DNA of 64,000 bases from Halomonas alimentaria (lineage in GTDB: Bacteria; Pseudomonadota; Gammaproteobacteria; Pseudomonadales; Halomonadaceae): assembly GCF_009902005.1 (NCBI RefSeq), contig NZ_WUTT01000001.1, forward strand, positions 1,012,012 through 1,076,011. Reading direction: 5' to 3'. Every line of letters begins with the position of its first letter. Position 1 is the first letter of the stretch. Shown here one piece after another: positions 24,489 to 31,775 of the stretch. Both the position numbers and the translations under genes were made by a program. The notes beneath the pieces were generated by a model. That model worked only from the letters and a program-made list of their open reading frames with translations, did not search any database and was not told the origin of the DNA.

Positions 24489-24514
24489 GCCGCCTCAAAA
24501 TCTCTTGAGGCGGC
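24489..24514 (-). promoter_or_regulatory. inverted-repeat operator of the XRE regulator
   Basis: GCCGCCTCAA and TTGAGGCGGC form a perfect 10-bp dyad with a 6-bp spacer. It lies between the regulator's start codon and the divergent promoter. Confidence 0.7.
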
Positions 24515-24526
24515 ACTATCATGCGT

Positions 24527-24558
24527 TTGCGGACCGTCAGGCCACGGATTATAATCCG
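24527..24558 (+). promoter_or_regulatory. promoter of the wHTH-helicase operon
   Basis: TTGCGG (24527-24532) and TATAAT (24550-24555) are 17 bp apart. The -10 box is embedded in a perfect 14-bp palindrome, CGGATTATAATCCG (24545-24558), so a bound regulator could block it. Start codon follows at 24589. Confidence 0.68.
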
Positions 24559-24588
24559 CATTTCACTCTTTTCCCCCCCGGACCTCCC

Positions 24589-25176
24589 ATGAAGCCCAAT
24601 ACGTTCACCCTCGACACACGGCTGTATGAGCTCCTTCAGGAGGAAGGGCTTGATCGGTTCACCACACAGGACCTTCGGGATGCCTTCGCGTCCAGGCTGG
24701 AGGAGGGCTCGTTCCAGCTGAAGGATGTGCGGAGGTATGTGTATGAGCAGATACGCCGCATGCTGCGCGTGGGCTGGCTCGTGCTAGACGATGAGCGCAA
24801 GAGCCGCGGGCAGGTCTATCATCGTCTTCCCATGCCAGAGAAATTGAGGTTAAACTTAATTAGTAATGGCTTTGAGGCTAGCCTCACGCCCAGCAAGACC
24901 AAGAAGCGGACGTCCGCCGAGGCTGCGCCTACCTCAGCTCAAAGCTGTGCTGGATCAGAGGTCTACCAGCGACTAGAAGCAACGCGCAAGGAGGTCCGCC
25001 TGGATCTTCTCGCCTCAATGGGAGAGGCCGAGCGTTACAAGCAGCTAATTAGCGACATGCCATACCTGAGAGCCCGTGTGGAAAGTGAGTATCAAGAAGC
25101 CAAGGACCAAAGTTATCGGCTGCTGGGCCACCTGCGTGCGGTGGAGAAGACGATTTCTGCATTGTCCTCGCCATGA
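24589..25176 (+). CDS. winged-helix / coiled-coil protein, partner of the helicase
   Basis: 195 residues. The first 80 look like a winged helix (FTTQDLRDAFASRLEEG, then VYEQIRRMLRVGWLVLDDE). A variable linker (about 90-125) is followed by a charged helical C-terminus (RLEATRKEVRLDLLASMG, ESEYQEAKDQSYRLLGHL). The start at 24589 follows the promoter; upstream codons in the same frame overlap the divergent regulator. Its stop overlaps the helicase start as ATGA, so the pair is translationally coupled. I do not recognise a named family; DNA recognition for the helicase is a possible role. Confidence 0.72.
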   Translation: MKPNTFTLDTRLYELLQEEGLDRFTTQDLRDAFASRLEEGSFQLKDVRRYVYEQIRRMLRVGWLVLDDERKSRGQVYHRLPMPEKLRLNLISNGFEASLTPSKTKKRTSAEAAPTSAQSCAGSEVYQRLEATRKEVRLDLLASMGEAERYKQLISDMPYLRARVESEYQEAKDQSYRLLGHLRAVEKTISALSSP

Positions 25177-26561
25177 AGTTACCGCGACTCAGACTGTGGC
25201 AGCAGCGCTGCATTAAAGCGGCGCTGCCTCATTTTTCTACCACACCACACTTTTTGTGCCAGGCAACACCGGGCGCTGGCAAGACGCGATTGGCAGCAGA
25301 ACTAGCACGCTGTCTCTTTGAGAATAATCAGATAGATTTAGTCCTTTGCTTTGCGCCCTCATGCCAGGTAGTAGAAGGCTTTCGCCAGACCTTTTCAGAA
25401 GTGCTGGGCAAGCGGCTTGATGGCTTGGTCGGTGCAGTTGGGGGTGCCTATACCTACCAAGCTATGGATTATAGGGATGAGTCCTTCTGGCAGCTTCTCA
25501 ATGACTTTCGTGTGCTTGTCGTGTTTGATGAAATACACCACTGTGCAGGACATGACCCCCTGTTAAGTAATGCCTGGGGTCAGAAAATCCTTCAGAGAGT
25601 TCAGGATCGCGCCGCTTACACATTGGCACTTTCGGGGACTCCATGGCGTTCTGATGACCTGCCCATCGCTTTAGCACGCTATTCATCACCAGAAGGTGAG
25701 TTGATCTGCGACTTTCGGTACGGCCTACGAGAGTCCATCATTGATGGTGTGTGCCGATCGCCGCGTATTGTTCTTATAGATAATCATGAGGTTAAGCTAA
25801 AAGAGGAGCTGAAGCTTGAGAGCACTGCCAGGCTCTTTCCAAGCATTGCTGCATTGCTCGGAGACTCACCGATCACCTACGAAGACCTTCTTCGCCACGA
25901 TGATGTTATGCATCATATATTGGGGTTGGGCTGTGAGAAGCTAAATGAATTGCGGTGCATTAAGCCTGATGCCGCGGGCCTGGTTGTTGCTACTGATATT
26001 GAGCATGCCCACCAAATTGCCGGAGCATTGGAAGCTCAAGGAGAGGCATGCCATGTAGTTACAAATCAAACCCAAGGTGCGCAGCAGGTTATTAATACAT
26101 TCCGACATAGTGATTGCCGTTGGATTGTGGCAGTAGGAATGATCAGTGAGGGAACAGATATTCCACGTCTACAGGTGTGCTGCTATCTCAGTCGCATCCG
26201 GACTGAGCTTCACTATCGTCAGGTGCTGGGAAGGGTGTTAAGGAGAATAGGGCAGAGCGATGATCATGCTTGGCTGTTCATGCTAGCAGAGCCCACTCTT
26301 CAGCGCTTTGCGAAGCGGACTGCGGAGGACCTCCCAGATGATTTAGCAGTGCTGACCCAGGTGGAAAATCTTTCATCAAAATCTCATCGGCCGCACGGTG
26401 CAGCAGGCAGTAAAGGAGGAGCTGATGACGCTTCGAGTGTCAGCTTTAGCCTTCTGGAGAGTGACCTCCTTACAGCTCCGTATGAGAGTGGTGGCGAGGC
26501 CCAACCTCACTACCAAGTCAGCTTTTCTAGCCATTACCGACAGGTCCTGCTCGACCTATAG
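25173..26561 (+). CDS. superfamily 2 DEAD/DEAH-type helicase
   Basis: 462 residues. Motif I is ATPGAGKT (Lys37-Thr38), motif II is DEIH (Asp119-His122), motif III is LSGTPWR and motif VI is YRQVLGRVLRR. Both RecA-like domains are present with no nuclease or methylase domain fused. The GTPWR form resembles the helicases of restriction and phage systems. It is coupled to the winged-helix gene and controlled by a divergent XRE regulator. The codon use is less GC-biased than in core genes, suggesting transfer. Confidence 0.85.
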   Translation: MKLPRLRLWQQRCIKAALPHFSTTPHFLCQATPGAGKTRLAAELARCLFENNQIDLVLCFAPSCQVVEGFRQTFSEVLGKRLDGLVGAVGGAYTYQAMDYRDESFWQLLNDFRVLVVFDEIHHCAGHDPLLSNAWGQKILQRVQDRAAYTLALSGTPWRSDDLPIALARYSSPEGELICDFRYGLRESIIDGVCRSPRIVLIDNHEVKLKEELKLESTARLFPSIAALLGDSPITYEDLLRHDDVMHHILGLGCEKLNELRCIKPDAAGLVVATDIEHAHQIAGALEAQGEACHVVTNQTQGAQQVINTFRHSDCRWIVAVGMISEGTDIPRLQVCCYLSRIRTELHYRQVLGRVLRRIGQSDDHAWLFMLAEPTLQRFAKRTAEDLPDDLAVLTQVENLSSKSHRPHGAAGSKGGADDASSVSFSLLESDLLTAPYESGGEAQPHYQVSFSSHYRQVLLDL

Positions 26562-27074
26562 GTTATACAGCCTTTTCCAAGACATTACTCATGTTGTGTC
26601 ATGGAAAATAACTCCATATAACGTTTGATGCATTCCCAGCTGCAGCAGGCGAGGTGCCACTGTGTCGCTTAACCCGGATCGGGGCTTCAGGTCACTTTAG
26701 CTGATCCGGGAAAGCTGGTCCGGAAAAAAGAAGCGGCTAAAATGAACTCAAATGAGAAGTATTCTTTACAAGCGCTGGGTCGCACAGCCCTCCTCCAAAA
26801 AGTTAAGTTTTCAAGCCAAATTGGGCCAAAAAGCGGTAAAGCTAACTGAAAATGTTGGTTTTGAGTAAAGGGGGGAGGGGGCGGACTGCTTGGGTAGGCT
26901 GGAAAGCCTGTTGTCACGGGATCAACCCATCCGCCCATGGAAAGTTAACGAAAAGGGAATGGCGCAGAGAGGCATATTGCGCCATGGAGTTCCACTTGGT
27001 TGAAGGATTGGCTGACCCACGGATGATAGAGCCCGCAACAGGCAAAGGCCAGCCACTGTCCCGCTCCGGCGGGG
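26562..27074 (+). other. intergenic stretch without a supported gene
   Basis: About 510 bases. It holds an 8-bp inverted repeat, CCCGGATC (26673-26680) with GATCCGGG (26703-26710), and a purine-rich run near 26875. No ORF has a ribosome site, a domain or natural codon use. It separates the accessory region from core chromosome. Confidence 0.5.
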
Positions 27075-27278
27075 CTACTCCTCTTCGTCGATGGCCCAGT
27101 CGTCCTCGATGGCGCGGCGTAGACGCCGCTCCTCGAGCAGCGCCTCCACGCGGCGTCGGGCGCGCAGGGTGTCGGCACGACTGGAAGCGCGGGGGCGCGC
27201 GTAGTCGTCATCGTTCATCGCGTCGGAGAGTTCCTGGTCGTCGTCGTATCCAGGATCGAGAAGGTGTTCACGGCCCAT
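27075..27278 (-). CDS. small acidic conserved protein (PA3496-like)
   Basis: 67 residues, with an acidic N-terminal half and a basic-acidic helical end (RARRRVEALLEERRLRRAIE). The end resembles the short Pseudomonas PA3496-type proteins, some annotated as envelope integrity factors. Length and helix pattern agree, but identity is by memory of the family only. A strong hairpin lies upstream (27364-27394). Confidence 0.5.
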   Translation of the reverse strand: MGREHLLDPGYDDDQELSDAMNDDDYARPRASSRADTLRARRRVEALLEERRLRRAIEDDWAIDEEE

Positions 27279-27363
27279 GTGGTGTTCCTCCCATGGCCAG
27301 TGGTCGACGGGCGTCGACCGATCACGTATCGCTTCTCTTCCTCTGTGCGGCTGTGGAATCCGA

Positions 27364-27394
27364 AGCGCCCAGGCAACGGGGTTGCCTGGGCGCT
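27364..27394. terminator. strong hairpin, likely terminator
   Basis: A perfect 14-bp stem, AGCGCCCAGGCAAC / GTTGCCTGGGCGCT, with a 3-base loop. It stands between the LOV gene end and the next leftward gene. No clear T run follows on the minus strand. Confidence 0.55.
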
Positions 27395-27476
27395 ATATAT
27401 ATGCAACGCGAGGGGAGCACAAGCCCCGCCGCCGGTTTTTTTGCAGCACCGCGCCGGGTGATCGCCCCGGGACGGC

Positions 27477-27911
27477 TTACTCCAGGCCGTGCTCGGCCTT
27501 GAGGCGCTCCAGTTCCAGCTGGGCCTCGACCCGCTCGGTGACATCCTTCTGCACGCCGATGTAGTAGGTGAGGTTGTCGTCGTCGTCATGCACCGGCGTG
27601 ATCGAGAGCTCGTTGTAGAACAGGGTGCCGTCCTTGCGGTAGTTGCGCAGCACGGTGCGGCAGGGCCGTCCCTCGGCCAGCGCCTTGCGGATGGCCACGA
27701 GGCCCTCCTGATCGCGGTCGTCGTTCTGCAGGAAGCGGCAGTCCTGGTAGAGGATCTCGTCGGCGCTGTAGCCGGTCAGACGCTCGAAGCCCTGGTTGAC
27801 GTAGATCAGGATGTTCTCGTCGCCCTCCTGTTCGGCGACCACGATGCCGTCCTCCGAGGCGTCGATGATGCGCTCGAGCAGGTCAGGGCTGATCAGTGGG
27901 GATCGTTTCAT
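27477..27911 (-). CDS. short LOV blue-light receptor protein
   Basis: 144 residues: a single PAS/LOV domain with short flanking helices and no output domain. The photoactive cysteine is Cys58 in YQDCRFLQ. FMN-contact motifs follow (NYRKDGTLFYNELSITPV, YYIGVQKDVT). It closely resembles the stand-alone LOV proteins of Pseudomonas putida, including Asp in place of the usual Asn before the cysteine. It would bind FMN and form a Cys adduct in blue light. The start at 27911 begins the domain; a long upstream frame is antisense to other DNA. Confidence 0.88.
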   Translation of the reverse strand: MKRSPLISPDLLERIIDASEDGIVVAEQEGDENILIYVNQGFERLTGYSADEILYQDCRFLQNDDRDQEGLVAIRKALAEGRPCRTVLRNYRKDGTLFYNELSITPVHDDDDNLTYYIGVQKDVTERVEAQLELERLKAEHGLE

Positions 27912-28069
27912 GTCGGGTGTTCCATTATGGGCGTTCCTGTCGCGTATCCGGTCCTGGCCGCCTGGGTGACGACGTGCGTTCTGCACTCGATTGTGCCAGA
28001 TAGCATGGCCAGTAGCCGGCGGGATTTCAACGCGGCCCAAGGCTCGTCGCCGATAGCCGCCGCAGTCGG

Positions 28070-29383
28070 TCACTCCACCTCGGGAAGCCGGCTGGCGCTG
28101 GCGGCGGCGGCCAGCGCCATGCCGGCGAGCACCACCAGCAGGGCGGGACTGCCCAGCCACTGGCCAAGGGCGCCGACCGCGCCGCCCACCACCAGCAGAA
28201 GCACGCCGGTAATGGTGTTGGAGAGCGCCACATAGAGGGCGCGCTTGTCGCCGCCGGCCATGTCGACCACGTAGGTCTTGCGGCCCAGGCGCACCCCGGC
28301 GTGGACGATCACCAGCAGCGCATAGACCAGCGCATAGGGCCAGACCGTCTGGGTCCAGCCGCCCGGCAGCCAGGCGATGGCGGCGCCGAGCAGGCAGCAC
28401 GCCGCCGCGCCCAGGCCAGCATCGCGCATCACCCGCCGGCTCGAGGTGTCGGCGCGCTTGCCCCATACCGGGCTTGCCAGCATGCCGGCGAGCCCCGAGA
28501 CCACGATCAGCACCCCCAGGCCACCCAGTTCGGTGCCGCTCTGCTGCTGGCCGAGCAGCGCCACCCAGGGCAGCGCCAGGGCGCTGGCCAGCAGCAGGGT
28601 GCGGGAGACGTTGAAGTGCAGGAAGGCGCGATCCTCGCGCAGCAGGCGCAGGCCCAGCTTGATGCTGTCCCAGGCGTTCTCGCCGCCCTCTACCGCGCCG
28701 GGGGCCTCGCGGATGCGCGCCGCGCACAGGGCGTTCAGCGCCCAGCCCAGCGCCGCCACGCCGAGCAGCACGGCCAGCGCGATCTCGCCGGGTCGATCCT
28801 CGAAGAGCATCAGCACGCCGCCGGCGGCCAGGGTCACGGCCCCCGCCACGCTGCCGCTCCAGCCCATCAGGGTGCCGCGGCGCTGCTTGGCGATGGTCTT
28901 GCCCAGCACGTCCTTGGTGGCGATGGAGGAGAGCCCCCGGGCCAGCGAGAGTGCCACCAGGGCGACGAGTACCAGGCCCCCGCCGATGGCGCCTGCGCCG
29001 AACAGCGCGAGCAGGGCGAGTACCGCGGCGGCGGCCGCCTGGAGCAGGCCACCGGCCACCCACACCCACTTGCGCTGTGGCTTGAGGCGGATGAAGCCGG
29101 CCACGAACAGCTGCGGCAGCAGGGCGCCGGATTCGCGGATCGGCACCAGCAGGCCCACCATCCATAGCGGTGCAGCGATCACCCCCAGCAGCCAGGGCAG
29201 CACCAGGCGTGCGCTGGATAGCTCGTCGGCCAGCTTGTTGCCCAGCGAGGCGACCAGGTGCAGGAAGAAGCTGCGCGGCTGCTCGTCGCAGGCCTCGTCG
29301 GGAATGTCCTTGCACATCCGGCTGTCGTCGTCGCCGGTCAGCCACTCGTAGAGGCGGCGCTGGCTGATCTCGGGTGCGGCCAT
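28070..29383 (-). CDS. MFS transporter
   Basis: 437 residues with about twelve hydrophobic segments after a soluble N-terminus of some 60 residues (MAAPEISQRRLYEWLTG...). The segment-2/3 loop region is basic (FIRLKPQRKWVWV). A long central loop (residues 210-240) splits two halves. The substrate cannot be told. It diverges from the EamA gene at 29488. Confidence 0.75.
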   Translation of the reverse strand: MAAPEISQRRLYEWLTGDDDSRMCKDIPDEACDEQPRSFFLHLVASLGNKLADELSSARLVLPWLLGVIAAPLWMVGLLVPIRESGALLPQLFVAGFIRLKPQRKWVWVAGGLLQAAAAAVLALLALFGAGAIGGGLVLVALVALSLARGLSSIATKDVLGKTIAKQRRGTLMGWSGSVAGAVTLAAGGVLMLFEDRPGEIALAVLLGVAALGWALNALCAARIREAPGAVEGGENAWDSIKLGLRLLREDRAFLHFNVSRTLLLASALALPWVALLGQQQSGTELGGLGVLIVVSGLAGMLASPVWGKRADTSSRRVMRDAGLGAAACCLLGAAIAWLPGGWTQTVWPYALVYALLVIVHAGVRLGRKTYVVDMAGGDKRALYVALSNTITGVLLLVVGGAVGALGQWLGSPALLVVLAGMALAAAASASRLPEVE

Positions 29384-29487
29384 GGGGGCTCCTCGCTGGT
29401 AGGATGGGTCCCCTATTGTCGCGACAGGGAGGCCGCCGTGTCACCTATAAGACTTCTCGACTGCACCAGCCACCGGAGGCCGGCCTC

Positions 29488-30372
29488 ATGACCCGCGATG
29501 GCCAGGCAATGCTTTACGGCCTCGGCGCCGTGGCGCTGTGGTCCACCGTGGCCACCGCCTTCAAGGTGGCGCTGGGCTACATGTCACCCCTCGAGCTGAT
29601 GTGGCTCGCCTCGCTGGTCTCCTGGGCGCTGATCGGCCTGCTGGTGGCCCGCCAGGGGCTGATGGGCCAGGCGCTGCGTCACGGTTGGCGCACCGCCGCC
29701 TGGGCGGGACTGATGAACCCGGTGGCCTACTACCTGGTGCTGTTCGGCGCCTATGACCGCCTGCCGGGCCAGGAGGCCATGGCGCTCAACTACACCTGGG
29801 CGCTGGCCATGGCCTTCCTGGCCGTGCCGATCCTCGGTCAGCGGCTGACCCGCATGGATGTAGTGGCCGGGCTGATCGCCTATGCAGGGGTGTGGGTGAT
29901 CGCCACCCGCGGCGCGGTGTTCGACGTGGCTTTCGCCGACCCGCTCGGCGTGGGCATGGCGCTGGCCTCGACGCTGATCTGGGCGCTCTACTGGCTGCTC
30001 AACGCCCGCGACCACCGCCCGCCGCTGGTGGCCCAGTGGCAGAACTTCAGCGTCGGGGTGCCGGTGCTGACGGTGCTGCTGCTGGCCGGCCCCGGCCTTG
30101 AGTGGCACGGCTGGCCGGCGCTGGGCGCGGGGGTCTACGTGGGGCTGTTCGAGATGGGCATCGCCTTCGTGCTGTGGCAACTGGCCGTGCACGGGGTGTC
30201 GCGCACATCCAGGGTCTCCAACCTGATCTTCCTCTCGCCGCCGGTGTCGCTGCTGCTCCTCTACCTGGTGGTGGGGGAGCCGATCCTGGCCTCGACACTG
30301 GTCGGCCTGGTGCTGATCCTCGCCGGCCTCGGGTTGCAGCAGTGGCAGAAGGCACCGGCGGCACCGCAGTAG
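29488..30372 (+). CDS. EamA/RhaT-type DMT-superfamily permease
   Basis: 294 residues, ten membrane segments in two EamA repeats (ALWSTVATAFKVALGYMSPL in the first; GVGMALASTLIWALYWLLNA in the second). Such proteins export amino acids or other metabolites. The start at 29488 opens the first segment directly. Substrate unknown. Confidence 0.82.
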   Translation: MTRDGQAMLYGLGAVALWSTVATAFKVALGYMSPLELMWLASLVSWALIGLLVARQGLMGQALRHGWRTAAWAGLMNPVAYYLVLFGAYDRLPGQEAMALNYTWALAMAFLAVPILGQRLTRMDVVAGLIAYAGVWVIATRGAVFDVAFADPLGVGMALASTLIWALYWLLNARDHRPPLVAQWQNFSVGVPVLTVLLLAGPGLEWHGWPALGAGVYVGLFEMGIAFVLWQLAVHGVSRTSRVSNLIFLSPPVSLLLLYLVVGEPILASTLVGLVLILAGLGLQQWQKAPAAPQ

Positions 30373-30394
30373 GTGAATCGAAAGTCCGAAGGCG

Positions 30395-31060
30395 TCAGCC
30401 CTGCGCCTCGGCCAGCGTCAGGCCGTTCTCCTCGAGGAGGGGGGCGAGCTCGGGCCACACGGTGTCGAGAATCATCGGCTGGGCGGCGGCGGTGGGATGG
30501 ATGCCGTCGTCCTGCATCAGGTTGTCGTCCAGTGCCACGCCCTCGAGCAGGAAGGGCACCAGTGCCAGGTCGAAGTCGTCCGCCAGGCGCCGGTAGACCC
30601 CGGTGAAGGCATCGCGGTAGGCGCGTCCGTAGTTGGGCGGGATGTCGATCCCCAGCAGCAGCACCTCGGCGCCCGCCTCTCGGCTCGCCTCGACCATGCG
30701 TCGCATGTTGGCCTGAAACTGCCCTGGCGGCAGGCCGCGCAGGCCGTCGTTGCCGCCCAGTTCGAGCAGAACGATGTCGGGGTCATGCTGTCCGAGAAGC
30801 TCGGGCAGCCGGGCTGCGCCGCCGCTGGAGGTCTCACCGCTGATGCTGGCGTTGACCACCCGCGCCTTCCCGTCGAGCCGCGCCTGGAGCAGACTGACCC
30901 AGCCCGCGTCGGCCTCGATGCCGTAGGCGGCACTCAGGCTGTCGCCCATCACCAGCAGCGTGGGGCGTCCGTCGGCCGACACTGGGCCCGCGCCCAGGGC
31001 AAGCGCCAGCAGCCAGCCCAGCGCCCAGCGCCATGCCACATCAGGGAGTCCCTTCTTCAT
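30395..31060 (-). CDS. tesA: GDSL lysophospholipase/thioesterase, TesA-like
   Basis: 221 residues: a signal peptide (WLLALALGAGPVSA) and an SGNH hydrolase. The four blocks are visible: MGDSLSAAYG (nucleophile Ser), ISGETSSGG, LLELGGNDGLRG and DGIHPTAAAQ (catalytic Asp/His). It hydrolyses acyl thioesters and lysophospholipids in the periplasm. Its start codon overlaps that of the divergent ybbA gene within the tetranucleotide CATG (31058-31061). Confidence 0.9.
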   Translation of the reverse strand: MKKGLPDVAWRWALGWLLALALGAGPVSADGRPTLLVMGDSLSAAYGIEADAGWVSLLQARLDGKARVVNASISGETSSGGAARLPELLGQHDPDIVLLELGGNDGLRGLPPGQFQANMRRMVEASREAGAEVLLLGIDIPPNYGRAYRDAFTGVYRRLADDFDLALVPFLLEGVALDDNLMQDDGIHPTAAAQPMILDTVWPELAPLLEENGLTLAEAQG

Positions 31061-31775
31061 GAATGCTACCTCTCGCAAGGATACGACGCCGATTCTACAC
31101 GCCGAGCGGCTGAGCAAGCAGGTTATCAGCGGCGAGCGACGGCTCACCATTCTGAGTGACCTGGCGATCTCGGTGTTCCCCGGCGAGACGGTGGCGATAC
31201 TCGGCCAGAGCGGTGCCGGCAAGTCGACCCTGCTGGGGCTGCTGGCCGGACTCGACCTGCCCACCGGCGGCGAGCTCGAGATGTTCGGCCATCGGCTCGC
31301 CGACCTCGACGAGGATGGCCGGGCGCGGCTGCGCGCCGGTCGCGTGGGCTTCGTGTTCCAGAATTTTCAGCTGTTGCCGACCCTCACCGCCCTGGAGAAC
31401 GTGCTGCTGCCGCTGGAGCTCTCGCCGCGCTCCGACAGCGAGCAGCGTGCCCGCGAGTGGCTCACGCGGGTGGGCCTGGGCGAGCGCCTCGACCACCTGC
31501 CCAAGCAGCTCTCCGGCGGCGAGCAGCAGCGCGTGGCCCTGGCGCGGGCCTTCGTCACCGGCGCCGAGCTGGTGTTCGCCGACGAGCCCACCGGCAACCT
31601 CGACCCCGACACCGGCGAGCGCATCATCGACGCCCTGTTCTCGCTCAACCGCGAGGCGGGCACCACCCTGGTGCTGGTCACCCACGACCACGCCCTGGCA
31701 CGGCGCTGCGACCGCTGCCTGCGCCTGGAGCATGGTCGCCTGGCGGAGATGCATCTCGATGAGGTGAGCGCATGA
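31059..31775 (+). CDS. ybbA: ABC transporter ATP-binding protein, YbbA-like
   Basis: 238 residues. Walker A is GQSGAGKST, the signature is LSGGEQQRVALARA and Walker B is LVFADEPTGNLD. It belongs to the LolD/MacB type, which works with FtsX-like permeases. Its stop overlaps the ybbP start. Divergent pairing with tesA is the same as in many gammaproteobacteria. The complex is thought to act on envelope lipids or proteins; substrate unproven. Confidence 0.88.
   Translation: MNATSRKDTTPILHAERLSKQVISGERRLTILSDLAISVFPGETVAILGQSGAGKSTLLGLLAGLDLPTGGELEMFGHRLADLDEDGRARLRAGRVGFVFQNFQLLPTLTALENVLLPLELSPRSDSEQRAREWLTRVGLGERLDHLPKQLSGGEQQRVALARAFVTGAELVFADEPTGNLDPDTGERIIDALFSLNREAGTTLVLVTHDHALARRCDRCLRLEHGRLAEMHLDEVSA

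Noticed and set aside
26687..26938. 83-codon minus-strand ORF in the gene-free strip
   Set aside because: Pro-rich low-complexity translation, no ribosome site and no family resemblance.
27477..29444. A 655-codon minus-strand frame that appears to fuse a large N-terminal region to the LOV domain
   Set aside because: The part above 27911 is an out-of-frame shadow of the MFS gene on the same strand and is Arg/Ala/Gly-rich without any domain. The LOV protein starts at 27911.
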